64,000 nucleotides of DNA from CAVQGM01 sp963712065 (GTDB lineage: Bacteria; Actinomycetota; Acidimicrobiia; Acidimicrobiales; Acidimicrobilacustridaceae). Below are positions 9,242-18,620 of the stretch, piece after piece (the stretch's first letter is position 1; each line of letters opens with the position of its first letter). The stretch is taken from NCBI GenBank assembly GCA_963712065.1, contig CAVQGM010000001.1, positions 1,674,001 through 1,738,000 of the forward strand, written 5' to 3'. Below the pieces are notes generated by a model. The model searched no databases. It was not told the DNA's origin and saw only the letters and a list, made by a program, of their open reading frames with translations. A program made the position numbers and the translations under genes.

Positions 9242-11376
9242 ATGCCCGCGGAGGAACCAGCCGACGGATCCACGGTGATCTCGTCCGATCACCTCGGGGT
9301 GCCCGAGGCGGCTCCCGGCGACGACGCCACGACCTCGTCGGCCCGCTTCCTCAACCGCGAGCTCTCCTGGCTCGACTTCAACGCACGGGTGCTGCACCTG
9401 GCCGAGGACCCGCACCTGCCGCTGCTCGAGCGGGCCAAGTTCCTGGCCATCTTCAGCAGCAACCTCGACGAGTTCTTCCAGGTGCGCGTCGCCGGCCTCA
9501 AGGACCAGGTCGCGGCCGGCATCACCAAGCGCACCCCCGACGGGCGCACCCCCGCCGCGCAGCTGCTCGACATCCGCGACCGGCTCGACGCCCTCACCCG
9601 TCACCAGCAGCACCTGTTCCTCGACCAGATCGTGCCCGCCCTCGCCGCGGTGGGCATCGTGTTCTCGTCCTACGACGACCTCGACGAGGACGACCGCAAG
9701 TACCTCGACGGGGTGTTCGAGGACCGGATCTTCCCGGTGCTGACCCCGCTCGCCGTCGACCCCGGCCACCCGTTCCCCTACATCTCCGACCTCGCCTCAA
9801 CCTGGCCGTCGTCGTGCGTGACCCCGAGACCGGCGAGCGCCGGTTCGCCCGGGTCAAGGTGCCGAACCTGCTCCCGCGCTTCGTCGTCATGCCCGACGGC
9901 GAGCGGTTCGTGCCGCTCGAGCAGGTGATCGCCGCCCACATGGCCGTGCTGTTCCCCGGTATGGAGGTCGGCGGCCACCACACCTTCCGCGTCACCCGCA
10001 ACGCCGACCTCACCCTCGAGGAGGAGGAGGCCGACGACCTCCTGGCCGCGGTCGAGATGGAGCTGCGGCGACGGCGGTTCGGGCGGGCGGTGCGACTCGA
10101 GATCGAGGACGGCATCTCCGACGAGATCCGCGAGCTGCTGCAGCGCGAGCTCGACGTCGACGACGACGACGTCTACCGCGTCGTCGGGCCCCTCGACCTG
10201 AGCGGGTTGTGGGCGGTGCACGGGCTCGACCGCCCCGACCTCAAGGACGAGGTGTGGGTGCCGATCACCGAGGCCCGCCTCGCGAGTCGCGAGGAGGAGG
10301 GTGTCAGCTTCTTCAACGTCATCCGGCAGGGCGACGTCCTGGTGCACCACCCCTACACGTCGTTCGCGACCTCGGTGGAGGAGTTCATCCGCCAGGCGGC
10401 GGTCGACCCGAAGGTGCTCGCCATCAAGCTGACGCTCTACCGCACCTCGGGTGACAGCTCCATCATCCAGTCGCTCATCCGGGCCGCCGAGCGGGGCAAG
10501 CAGGTCGCTGCGCTCGTCGAGCTCAAGGCCCGCTTCGACGAGGAGAAGAACATCGTCTGGGCGCGTGAGCTGGAGAAGGCGGGCGTACACGTCGTGTACG
10601 GGCTCACCGGCCTCAAGGTCCACACCAAGACCACGTTGGTGGTCCGCGAGGAGGACGCCGGGATCCAGCGCTACTGCCACATCGGGACCGGCAACTACAA
10701 CCCCAAGACCGCCCGGCTGTACGAGGACCTCGGCCTGCTCACCTGCGACGACGAGATCGGCTCCGACCTGACCCAGCTGTTCAACCTGCTCACCGGCTAC
10801 GCCCGCGAGCCGAGCTTCACCAAGCTGTTCGTCTCGCCGTCGTGGCTGCGCGACCGCATCGTGCGGCTCATCGAGGGCGAGGCGGCCCTGGGGGCGCAGG
10901 GCCGCATCGTGTTGAAGATGAACAGCCTGGTCGACCCGAAGATGATCGACTGCCTGTACGCGGCGTCGCAGGCCGGCACGCCGGTCGACCTCGTCGTGCG
11001 AGGCATCTGCTGCCTGCGCCCGGGGGTGCCGGGGCTCTCCGACAACATCCGCGTCCGCTCCATCGTCGGTCGCTACCTCGAGCACGCCCGCATCTATCGC
11101 TTCGAGCACGGGGGCCCAGACGGCACGCCGGCCTTCTACATCGGGTCGGCCGACCTCATGCCCCGCAACCTCGACCGCCGGGTCGAGGCCCTGGCGCCGG
11201 TCGAGGACCGACGGCTGCAGGCCCAGCTCGACGAGATCCTCGGGGTGAACATGGCCGACGACACGCTGACCTGGCTCCTCCAGCCCGACAGCACCTGGCG
11301 CCACGTCGAGGGGCCCGGCACCGTCGAGACCCACGACCGGCTGCAGGAGCTCGCCCTCGGCCGCCGCACCGCCTGA
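9242..11376 (+). CDS. ppk1: Polyphosphate kinase 1 (apparent one-base frameshift)
   Basis: About 711 residues if read through one frame change. The N-terminal domain (RFLNRELSWLDFNARVLHLAED, SNLDEFFQVRVAGLKDQ) runs in one frame to PFPYISDLA. The rest, beginning LNLAVVVRDPETGERRFARVKVP, continues in the next frame to the stop at 11376. The C-terminal part has the YRTSGDSSIIQSLIRAAERGKQV block, the phospho-histidine motif KVHTKTTLVV and HIGTGNYNPKTARLYEDLGL. The enzyme polymerises ATP gamma-phosphate into polyphosphate. The break is at a CC pair (9795-9796) where one further C restores the expected DLALNLAVVV. It heads a polyphosphate gene group with the CYTH-CHAD and NUDIX genes. Confidence 0.9.
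9791..9802 (+). other. Frameshift point in ppk1
   Basis: The two ppk1 reading frames meet here. Before it the frame reads ISDLA; after it the frame reads LNLAVVV. A single missing C in the run at 9795-9796 explains the shift and leaves both sides uninterrupted, with no other damage. A sequencing or assembly error is as likely as a true mutation. Confidence 0.8.
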
Positions 11377-11390
11377 CGTCTCGCGCCCCC

Positions 11391-12944
11391 ATGGCCCGCA
11401 GCCCCGGCACGGTCGAGCACGAGCTCAAGCTGGCCGCCTGGCCGGGCTTCGTGCTCCCCGACCTCGCCGTCGCCCTCGCGCCGGGGAAGGGCCCGTCGCT
11501 CGAGGTGCGGCCGGCGGCCACCGTCGAGCTCGACGCCGTCTACCACGACACGGCCGACCTCCGCCTCGTGCGTCGAGGCGCCAGCCTCCGGCACCGCACC
11601 GGCGAGGGCGCGGCCCGGTGGACGCTGAAGCTCCCGACGGTCACGGGTGCGTCGGCCGGACTGCGGCGACTCGAGATCGACGTGCTCGACGACGAGACGG
11701 TCGACGGGACCGCTCCGCCCGATGCGCTCGTCGACCTGGTGCTCGGCTGGACGCGGGGAGCGCCGATCGTGCCCGTGACCCGCATCCGCACCCGCCGCGT
11801 CCGCCACGAGCTCGGACCATCGGGGGCGCCGCCGTCCGCAGAGATCGACGACGACGAGGTCGAGGTGATCGACGACGGGCGGGTGGTGGCGACCTTCCGG
11901 GAGCTCGAGGTCGAGCTCCACGGCGGCGACGACGACCTGCTGGCCCGTGTCGGGGACGCCCTCCGTGCCGCAGGCGCCGGCGACGTCGACCCGACCCCGA
12001 AGGTCGCTCGGGCCCTCGGACCGAGGGCCCTCGCGCCCCCCGACCTCCACCCGGTCGCCCCGCCCGCCGACGGGCCGCCGACCATCGAAGCCGTCGTCCG
12101 TTCCGCGCTGACCGCCTCCGCCGTGCTCCTCGTCGACCACGACCACGCCGTGCGCCTCGACCACGACGCCGAGGGCGTCCACCTCGCCCGCATCGGCACG
12201 CGCCGGCTGCGCACCCAGCTCGGCGCCCTCGGCCCGGTGCTCGACCACGACCAGCGCGACCCGCTCCGCGACGAGCTGCGGTGGCTCGGGGCACGGCTCG
12301 GCGCCGTGCGGGACGCCGACGTGCTCGGCCGTCGCCTGACCCGGGACGTCGAGGTCCTGGCCGATGCCGTCGACCGGGAGGCGGGGGCTCGCCTGCTCGA
12401 ACGGCTGGCCGCCCAGCGCCGGACGGCCGTCGACCGGTTGCTCGACGGCATGCGCGCCGACCGGTACACGGCCCTCCTCGATGCCATCGTCGACGTGGTT
12501 CGGTCCCCCCGGCTCGTCGTCGACCCGTGCGAGCCGGCGGCCGCGCACCTCCCCGGAGCGGTCCGGGCGCGCTGGCGCCGTCTCCGGGAGGCGGTCGAAG
12601 CCCTCGCCGGTCACCCCGCCGACGACCTCGCCCTGCACCGGGTGCGCATCCTCGCCAAGCGGGTCCGCTACGCCGCCGAGCTCGCCGTGCCCGTGGCGCC
12701 CGACGTGGTGCCGCGGTTCGTGGAGGCGGTCGCCGAGCTCCAGGACGTGCTCGGCGGGCTCCACGACGCGTCGGTCGCCAACGCGTGGCTCCGTGACGTC
12801 GCCCGTCGCGTCCCGCCCGACCAGGCCGTGGCCGCCGGGACGCTCATCGTCGCCCAGCAGGCCGCCGCCGCCGACGCCAGGGCCCGCTGGCGGGCGGCGT
12901 ACGACGCCGCCGACCGCAAGCGGCTCACGGGGTGGATGACGTGA
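11391..12944 (+). CDS. CYTH-CHAD domain protein
   Basis: 517 residues. The N-terminal ~200 are a CYTH (triphosphate tunnel) domain: EHELKLAAWPGF (ExExK-type start), VYHDTADLRLVRRGASLRHR and the EIDDDEVEVIDDGRVVATFRELEVEL strand. The C-terminal ~300 form a CHAD helical domain with conserved His/Arg patterns (GTRRLRTQLGAL, DADVLGRRL, LHRVRILAKRVRYAAEL, LQDVLGGLHDASV). CYTH domains act on triphosphate-type substrates; CHAD domains bind inorganic polyphosphate. The gene starts 14 bp after ppk1 and overlaps the next gene by 4 bp (GTGA), so it is clearly in the polyphosphate operon. Confidence 0.92.
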   Translation: MARSPGTVEHELKLAAWPGFVLPDLAVALAPGKGPSLEVRPAATVELDAVYHDTADLRLVRRGASLRHRTGEGAARWTLKLPTVTGASAGLRRLEIDVLDDETVDGTAPPDALVDLVLGWTRGAPIVPVTRIRTRRVRHELGPSGAPPSAEIDDDEVEVIDDGRVVATFRELEVELHGGDDDLLARVGDALRAAGAGDVDPTPKVARALGPRALAPPDLHPVAPPADGPPTIEAVVRSALTASAVLLVDHDHAVRLDHDAEGVHLARIGTRRLRTQLGALGPVLDHDQRDPLRDELRWLGARLGAVRDADVLGRRLTRDVEVLADAVDREAGARLLERLAAQRRTAVDRLLDGMRADRYTALLDAIVDVVRSPRLVVDPCEPAAAHLPGAVRARWRRLREAVEALAGHPADDLALHRVRILAKRVRYAAELAVPVAPDVVPRFVEAVAELQDVLGGLHDASVANAWLRDVARRVPPDQAVAAGTLIVAQQAAAADARARWRAAYDAADRKRLTGWMT

Positions 12945-13360
12945 GCGAGGTGGCGCCGCAGGTCGAAGCGGCCGGCGGGATCCTGTGGCGGGTGGTCGAC
13001 GGTCGCCTCGAGGTCTGCCTCGTCCACCGCCCCAAGTACGACGACTGGACCTTCCCCAAGGGCAAGCTCGACGCCGGCGAGACCCATGAGCAGGCGGCCG
13101 TGCGAGAGGTCGAGGAGGAGACCGGCCTGCGGGGGGTGCTCGGTCGGGAGCTGGTGTCGACCGCGTACGTCGACAACAAGGGCCGGCCCAAGCGGGTGCG
13201 GTACTGGGAGATGACGGTGGCCGGCGGTTCGTTCACCGCCAACGTCGAGGTCGACGAGCTGCGCTGGGTCGATCTCGACGAGGCCCGACGCGAGCTCAGC
13301 TACGACCACGACCGCGACGTGCTCGCCGGCTTCGCCCGGTTCGCCGATCCCCACCGGTGA
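12941..13360 (+). CDS. NUDIX hydrolase, MutT1-like
   Basis: 139 residues from the GTG at 12941, which overlaps the CHAD stop as GTGA; a GTG three codons upstream is also possible. The NUDIX box GKLDAGETHEQAAVREVEEE (then TGL) is complete. The surrounding AAGGILWRVVDGRLEVCLVHRP and DDWTFPKGKLD resemble the N-terminal half of mycobacterial MutT1. The C-terminal phosphatase half of MutT1 is absent. Likely substrates are (di)nucleoside polyphosphates or 8-oxo-dGTP. Actinobacteria often keep such a gene beside ppk1, as here. The stop overlaps the next start by 4 bp. Confidence 0.9.
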   Translation: MSEVAPQVEAAGGILWRVVDGRLEVCLVHRPKYDDWTFPKGKLDAGETHEQAAVREVEEETGLRGVLGRELVSTAYVDNKGRPKRVRYWEMTVAGGSFTANVEVDELRWVDLDEARRELSYDHDRDVLAGFARFADPHR

Positions 13361-14535
13361 CCACTCCGTCGGTGTGGCGGGCCGTGCCGGCCGACCCGGC
13401 TCGTGAGTTCCCGGCCGACGAGCTCGTCCGGGCCCGCACCTACCAGCGGCCGCTCCGCCGGGCCCGGACGTTGCGGGCCGTCCTGTCCACCGCGCTGGTG
13501 GTCGCGTTCGTCGTCGCCGAGGTGGGCCCGCGGCTCGTCGAGGCCGTGGGTGCCGACGGCTGGGTGGCCCAGCTGCTGGTGGTGCTCGTCGCCTTGCAGG
13601 TGGCGTCGCTCGTCGTCGACGTCCCGATCGACGCCTGGGTCGACCTCGGCCACGACCGGCGCTGGGGGATCTCGACACAGACCGGTCGCGGCTTCGCCGC
13701 CGACCAGGTCAAGAGCGCCGTGCTCGGCCTCGTGCTCGCCGCCGTCGTGCTCGTGCCGCTCTACGCCCTCGTGCGCTCGACGTCGTGGTGGTGGCTGCTC
13801 GGCTGGCTCGTCGTCGTCGGCGCGTCGATCGGGTTCGGGCTGCTGTTCCCCGTGCTGGTCGCGCCGCTGTTCAACCGGTTCACCCCGCTGGCCGACGCCG
13901 AGCTGGCCGCACGCGTCGATGCCGTCGCCGAACGGGCGGGGCTGTCGATCTCGGGGGTCGACGTCGCCGACGCGAGCCGCCGGTCGACGCGCGACAACGC
14001 CTACGTCGCCGGGCTCGGGCCGACGCGGCGCGTCGTGCTGTTCGACACGATCCTCGAGCACCCGCCCGAGCTGGTCGAACAGGTCGTCGCCCACGAGCTC
14101 GGGCACTGGCGTCGGCACCACCTCCGCCAGCAGATCCCGCTGGTCGCCGGGATCAGCCTCGTCGTCGCCCTGGTGCTCCGCGCCTTCGCCTCGTGGTCGT
14201 GGCCGTTCGAGGCGGCCGGCGTGTCGGGCATCGGCGACCCGGCCGGGCTGCCGCTGCTGATCCTCGTCGTGCAGGTGGCCGGCATCGGGCTGGGGCTGGT
14301 GACGGCCTGGGTGTCCCGGGTCCACGAGCGCGAGGCCGACCTCGACGCCCTCGACCTCCTGGGCCGACCGGACGCCATGGCCGAGATGCTGCGACGCCTG
14401 CACGTGAAGAACCTGGCCGACCTCGACCCCGGACGGTGGCAGCGGTGGCGGGCGAGCCATCCGCCGGCGGCCGAGCGCCTCGCCTTCTGCCGGTCGTGGG
14501 CGGCCGGCCGTCGAGCATCCGGCGGGGGCCCCTGA
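13357..14535 (+). CDS. M48-family membrane metalloprotease (Ste24/CAAX type)
   Basis: 392 residues from GTG 13357, overlapping the NUDIX stop. Several membrane helices flank the zinc site HELGH (~247), with the third ligand Glu in HEREADLDAL (~323) and an SHPPAAERL end motif typical of Ste24-like enzymes. The mature N-terminus contains WVDLGHDRRWGIS and TGRGFAADQVKS, also family features. It degrades or trims membrane proteins at the cytoplasmic face. It is the last gene of the ppk-CHAD-NUDIX run before the phosphate transporter; a direct link to phosphate is not shown. Confidence 0.9.
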   Translation: MTTPSVWRAVPADPAREFPADELVRARTYQRPLRRARTLRAVLSTALVVAFVVAEVGPRLVEAVGADGWVAQLLVVLVALQVASLVVDVPIDAWVDLGHDRRWGISTQTGRGFAADQVKSAVLGLVLAAVVLVPLYALVRSTSWWWLLGWLVVVGASIGFGLLFPVLVAPLFNRFTPLADAELAARVDAVAERAGLSISGVDVADASRRSTRDNAYVAGLGPTRRVVLFDTILEHPPELVEQVVAHELGHWRRHHLRQQIPLVAGISLVVALVLRAFASWSWPFEAAGVSGIGDPAGLPLLILVVQVAGIGLGLVTAWVSRVHEREADLDALDLLGRPDAMAEMLRRLHVKNLADLDPGRWQRWRASHPPAAERLAFCRSWAAGRRASGGGP

Positions 14536-14559
14536 CCCGGCGCGAACCGGTCGCCCAGA

Positions 14560-14625
14560 GTTCGGGCCTGGTTCACCGGCCGTTCACCAAGTCGCGATCT
14601 GCGCTCCACCTCGGCTGCCTAGGTT
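14560..14625 (+). promoter_or_regulatory. PHO-box-like direct repeats and promoter of pstS
   Basis: Three 11-bp direct units start at 14560 (GTTCGGGCCTG), 14571 (GTTCACCGGCC) and 14582 (GTTCACCAAGT). Tandem 11-bp units with a GTTCA core are the known form of PhoP/RegX3-type PHO boxes in actinobacteria. A possible -10 TAGGTT lies at 14620-14625, leaving the boxes where an activator would replace the -35. The downstream gene encodes the phosphate-binding protein, and a RegX3-like regulator sits in the same locus, so autoregulation by phosphate starvation is likely. Confidence 0.75.
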
Positions 14626-14681
14626 CTGGTCGGGTCGCTCAGGGAAGCGGCCGTTCATCCATTGCTCCAAGGAGATTCACC

Positions 14682-15752
14682 TTGCGTTCACGACATCCCC
14701 GCCTGGCCTGGCTGGTGGCGATCCTCGCCGTCTTCGCCTTCGCCGGTGCTGCGTGCAGCAGCGATGACGACAGCAGCACCGAGACCGAGGGCACGAGCGG
14801 TGGCGGCAGCGTCTCCGGCTCGATCAACGTCTCGGGCTCGTCGACCGTCCAGCCCATCTCGACCCGGGTCGCGGAGCTCTTCGAGGAGGCCGGCAACGAC
14901 GTCGAGATCACCGTCGACGGGCCCGGCACGGGCGACGGATTCAAGCTGTTCTGCTCTGGTGAGACCGACATCTCCGACGCCTCCCGCCCGATCAAGGAAG
15001 AAGAGATCGCCGACTGCGAGGCCGCCGGCGTCGAGTTCATCGAGCTCGAGGTTGCCTTCGACGGCATCACGGTGCTCACCAATCCCGCCAACGAGGGCGT
15101 CGAGTGCCTGACCCTCGAGGACATGTATGCCCTCGTCGGCCCGGAGTCGCAGGGCAAGAGCAACTGGACCGACGCCCAAGCGCTCGCCACCGAGCTCGGG
15201 TCCACCACCCAGTTCCCCGATGCCCGGCTCGACATCACGGCGCCCGGTACGGAATCCGGCACCTACGACGCCTTCATCGAGCTCGCCCTCGCCGACGTGG
15301 CCGAGACCCGCGTCGAAGCCGGTGCCATCACCGAGGACCAGGCCGGCTCGACCCGACCGGACTACACGTCGCAGGCGAACGACAACGCCATCCTGCAGGG
15401 GATCGAGGCCAGCAACTCGTCGTTCGGCTGGGTCGGGTTCGCCTTCGCCGAGGAGGCCGGCGACCAGGTGAAGGAGATCGAGATCGATGGTGGGGACGGC
15501 TGTGTCGCCCCGTCGATCGAGACCATCGCCGACGGCTCCTACCCGCTGTCGCGCTCGCTGTACATCTACGTGAACAAGGCCAAGGCCGACGAGAGCGAAG
15601 CCCTGCGCTCCTACGTCGACTTCTACCTCACCGACGAGGGCCTCGTCACCGCCGTCGAGGAGGTCGGCTACGTCCCGCTGCCGACCGATCGGGTCGAGGC
15701 GACCCGCCAGATCTGGGCCGATCAGACGACCGGCACGCAGGTCGCCGAGTAG
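14682..15752 (+). CDS. pstS: Phosphate ABC transporter, substrate-binding lipoprotein PstS
   Basis: 356 residues. The start is TTG 14682, 6 nt after AAGGAGA (14669-14675); no other start places the signal correctly. The lipoprotein signal ends at Cys25 (FAGAAC), followed by a Ser/Asp/Gly linker. Binding-protein motifs: NVSGSSTVQPIS, the phosphate-loop segment DGPGTGDGFKLFC and TAPGTESGTYDAF, then the closing PLSRSLYIYV. It binds phosphate outside the membrane and delivers it to PstCA. Preceded by PHO-box repeats; followed by a hairpin before pstC. Confidence 0.95.
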   Translation: MRSRHPRLAWLVAILAVFAFAGAACSSDDDSSTETEGTSGGGSVSGSINVSGSSTVQPISTRVAELFEEAGNDVEITVDGPGTGDGFKLFCSGETDISDASRPIKEEEIADCEAAGVEFIELEVAFDGITVLTNPANEGVECLTLEDMYALVGPESQGKSNWTDAQALATELGSTTQFPDARLDITAPGTESGTYDAFIELALADVAETRVEAGAITEDQAGSTRPDYTSQANDNAILQGIEASNSSFGWVGFAFAEEAGDQVKEIEIDGGDGCVAPSIETIADGSYPLSRSLYIYVNKAKADESEALRSYVDFYLTDEGLVTAVEEVGYVPLPTDRVEATRQIWADQTTGTQVAE

Positions 15753-15770
15753 GTTCGTCGGGCACGAAGA

Positions 15771-15806
15771 GACCGGGTGGGCGTGCATGGCCGCGTCCAC
15801 CCGGTC
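15771..15806 (+). terminator. Intercistronic hairpin between pstS and pstC
   Basis: A perfect 10-bp inverted repeat, GACCGGGTGG (15771-15780) with CCACCCGGTC (15797-15806), and a 16-nt loop. It begins 18 bp after the pstS stop. There is no T tract. Position suggests partial termination or 3'-end protection, so that the binding protein is made in excess over the permease, as in other pst operons. Confidence 0.55.
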
Positions 15807-15881
15807 CGCCTCCCCGACGGACCCCGAGCATCGTCACCGACAGGTACCGCATTGACCTCGACCCTCGACTCACCGCCGGGC

Positions 15882-16793
15882 ATGACCATCGACGACCTCC
15901 AGGGGTCACCCGGTCGGCGGCGCCGCAACGCACAGGTGCGCGTCGTGCTGTTCTTCATGGCCTCGCTTTCGATCGTGATCAGCCTGCTCATCATCGTGAG
16001 CCTCGTCGGCGAGGCGTGGCGCTTCATCTCCGAGGTCGACTACAGCACCCTCTGGACAGAGGGCTGGTTCCCCCGTCGGGACCGGTTCGATCTCAAGACC
16101 CTCTTCGTCGGCACCCTGCTCGTGGCGATCATCGCCATGGTGATCGCCGGACCGATCGGGCTCGGCGCCGCCATCTACCTCTCCGAGTACGCCACGCCCC
16201 GCGTCCGACGGACCCTGAAGCCGATCCTCGAGATCCTCGCCGGCATCCCGTCGGTGGTGCTCGGCTTCTTCGCCCTGACGGTCATCGCCCCCGACGTGAT
16301 CCGCAGGATCTTCGAGGATGCCTCCCAGCTCAACCTGCTCTCTGCGGCCATCGGCGTGGGCATCCTCACCGTGCCCCTCGTGGCCTCGGTGTCCGAGGAC
16401 GCCATGCGTTCGGTGCCCCAGGCGCTCCGCGAGGGCGCGTACGGCATGGGCGCCCGGAAGATGACGGTCGTGGTCAGAGTCGTCCTCCCCGCCGCCGTCT
16501 CCGGCTTGGTCGCCGCGTTCATCCTCGCCATCTCGCGTGCCATCGGCGAGACCATGGTGGTGCTGATCGCTGCTGGCGGGGGTGGTGGCGCGCTGTTCAC
16601 CGTCAACCCGCTCGAACAGGGCCTGACCATGACCGCGGCGATGGCGACCCAGGCCCGGGGCACCGACCAGGTGGCCGGGTCCGGCCTGGCGTTCCAGAGC
16701 CTCTTCTTCGTCGGGCTGCTGTTGTTCCTGTTCACCCTGGGCCTGAATCTGGTCGCCGACCGGTTCGTGCGCCGCGTGCGACAGGTCTACTGA
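15882..16793 (+). CDS. pstC: Phosphate ABC transporter permease PstC
   Basis: 303 residues from ATG 15882; TTG 15852 would add 10. Six membrane helices are apparent. The first spans VVLFFMASLSIVISLLIIVSLVG; the permease motif EGAYGMGARKMTVVVRVVLP and AISRAIGETMVVLIAAGG are the EAA-type loop and downstream helix that contact the PstB ATPase. PstC forms the membrane channel with PstA. It lies 130 bp after pstS, separated by a stable hairpin, and 11 bp before pstA. Confidence 0.95.
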   Translation: MTIDDLQGSPGRRRRNAQVRVVLFFMASLSIVISLLIIVSLVGEAWRFISEVDYSTLWTEGWFPRRDRFDLKTLFVGTLLVAIIAMVIAGPIGLGAAIYLSEYATPRVRRTLKPILEILAGIPSVVLGFFALTVIAPDVIRRIFEDASQLNLLSAAIGVGILTVPLVASVSEDAMRSVPQALREGAYGMGARKMTVVVRVVLPAAVSGLVAAFILAISRAIGETMVVLIAAGGGGGALFTVNPLEQGLTMTAAMATQARGTDQVAGSGLAFQSLFFVGLLLFLFTLGLNLVADRFVRRVRQVY

Positions 16794-16803
16794 GGGCTGG
16801 CCC

Positions 16804-17757
16804 ATGACCACCGTCACCTCCACCATCGGCAGCGGGGGCCGCACCGCGGCGGAGATCACGCAGGCCATCACCCGCCAGCGCACCCACGTGGGCAGCCTGG
16901 TGTTCAAGCTGACCCTCCAGATCTGCCTGTTCCTCTCGCTCGCCGTGCTGGTCGTGCTCCTCACCACGCAGTTGGTCGAGGGCTGGCCCGTCCTGTCCGA
17001 GCGGCTCGGCGACTTCCTGACGGGCACCACGAACTCGAATCCCGCGAAGGCCGGCATCAGCCAGGCGCTCAAGGGCTCGTTCTGGATCGGCGTGGTCGTA
17101 GTGCTGTTCGCCTTCCCCGTCGGGATCGGCGCCGGCCTCTACCTCGAGGAGTACGCGCCGCACAACCGGCTGACGAAGACCATCGACACCACGATCCGAA
17201 ACCTCGCCGGCGTGCCGTCGATCGTGTTCGGCATCCTCGGCTTCGCGGTGTTCGTGAAGGCCCTCGCCGGCATCACCGGGGGCAAGTCGCTGCTGGCGGG
17301 CGGCATCACCGTCGCCATCCTCGTCCTCCCCATCGTGATCATCACCTCGGCCGAGGCGATCCGCGCCGTGCCGAGCGGCATCCGCGAGGCCGGCTTCGGG
17401 GTCGGGGCGACCCGTTGGGAGGTCATCCGCCACCACGTCCTGCCGTATGCCGCCCCGGGCATCCTGACGGGCACGGTGTTGGCCCTGGCTCGCGCCCTCG
17501 GCGAGGCCGCCCCGCTCCTGCTGGTCGGGGCCGTGCTCGGCCGTCTGGGCACCGACTCCTCGTGGTTCGACGTCACCCAGCTGCGCGAGGGCTTCATCGC
17601 CATGCCGACCATCATCACCGACTGGGCGGGTGAGGCGAAGTCCGGGTTCCAGGCGTTGACCGCCGCCGCCATCGTGGTGATGCTGGTCGTGGTGCTGTTG
17701 GCCAACACCGCCGCCATCGTCCTCCGCAACAAGTACGAGCGAAAGAGGCAGGGCTGA
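16804..17757 (+). CDS. pstA: Phosphate ABC transporter permease PstA
   Basis: 317 residues, six membrane helices. Typical PstA segments are FAFPVGIGAGLYLEEYAP, NLAGVPSIVFGILGFAVFV, the EAA-like loop EAGFGVGATRWEVIRHHVLP and LARALGEAAPLLLVGA. It pairs with PstC in the membrane. Its last base is the A of the pstB ATG (TGATG arrangement), implying coupled translation. Confidence 0.95.
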   Translation: MTTVTSTIGSGGRTAAEITQAITRQRTHVGSLVFKLTLQICLFLSLAVLVVLLTTQLVEGWPVLSERLGDFLTGTTNSNPAKAGISQALKGSFWIGVVVVLFAFPVGIGAGLYLEEYAPHNRLTKTIDTTIRNLAGVPSIVFGILGFAVFVKALAGITGGKSLLAGGITVAILVLPIVIITSAEAIRAVPSGIREAGFGVGATRWEVIRHHVLPYAAPGILTGTVLALARALGEAAPLLLVGAVLGRLGTDSSWFDVTQLREGFIAMPTIITDWAGEAKSGFQALTAAAIVVMLVVVLLANTAAIVLRNKYERKRQG

Positions 17758-18620
17758 TGTCCGACAACGCCACCGCCGCCGGCCCCGGCGTGACCATCGC
17801 CGGTCCCGAAGCACGCGCGGAGCTGGACACCGGGCCGCCGCCGAGGATCGTGTTCGACGTCCGCGACCTCGACGTCTACTACGGCGAGTTCCGGGCCGTG
17901 CGCAACGTGGACGTCCCGATCCGCGAGAGGGAGATCACCGCGTTCATCGGGCCGTCGGGCTGCGGGAAGACCACCGTGCTGCGGTGCTTCAACCGGATGA
18001 ACGACCTCATCGAGACGGCGCGGATCGACGGCCAGATCCTGTACCACGGGGTCGACCTCTACGATCCGCAGGTCGACCCGGTGGAGGTGCGTCGTCGCAT
18101 CGGGATGGTGTTCCAGAAGCCCAACCCGTTCCCGAAGTCGGTCTACGACAACATCGCCTTCGGCCCGAAGATCGCCGGCATCAAGGGCGACATGGACGAC
18201 CTCGTCGAGAAGGCGCTGCGGGGGGCGGCGCTGTGGGACGAGGTGAAGGACCGTCTCAAGGACTCCGCGCTCGGTCTCTCGGGTGGTCAGCAGCAGCGGC
18301 TCTGCATCGCCCGGGCCATTGCGGTCGATCCGGAGGTCGTGCTGATGGACGAGCCGTGCTCGGCCCTCGACCCCATCGCCACCGCCCGCATCGAAGACCT
18401 CATGCAGGAGATCAAGACCGAGTACACGATCATCATCGTGACCCACAACATGCAGCAGGCCGCCCGGGTCAGTGACCGCACGGCGTTCTTCACCACCGAG
18501 GTGAACCCCGAGAGCGACACCCGCACCGGCCTGCTGGTCGAGTACGACACGACCGAGAAGATCTTCTCGAACCCGTCCGACGAGCGCACGGAGAACTATG
18601 TCACCGGCCGATTCGGCTGA
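17757..18620 (+). CDS. pstB: Phosphate ABC transporter ATP-binding protein PstB
   Basis: 287 residues. Walker A GPSGCGKTTVLR, Q-loop VFQKPNPFPKSVYDN (a PstB signature), ABC signature LSGGQQQRLCIARAIA and Walker B VVLMDEPCSALDP are all intact. An N-terminal extension of ~35 residues precedes the domain. It powers phosphate uptake through PstCA. The 3' end overlaps the start of the first phoU by 23 bp. Confidence 0.96.
   Translation: MSDNATAAGPGVTIAGPEARAELDTGPPPRIVFDVRDLDVYYGEFRAVRNVDVPIREREITAFIGPSGCGKTTVLRCFNRMNDLIETARIDGQILYHGVDLYDPQVDPVEVRRRIGMVFQKPNPFPKSVYDNIAFGPKIAGIKGDMDDLVEKALRGAALWDEVKDRLKDSALGLSGGQQQRLCIARAIAVDPEVVLMDEPCSALDPIATARIEDLMQEIKTEYTIIIVTHNMQQAARVSDRTAFFTTEVNPESDTRTGLLVEYDTTEKIFSNPSDERTENYVTGRFG

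Noticed and set aside
9778..11334. Long antisense frame across ppk1
   Set aside because: No family resemblance, and the plus strand encodes unmistakable polyphosphate kinase motifs.
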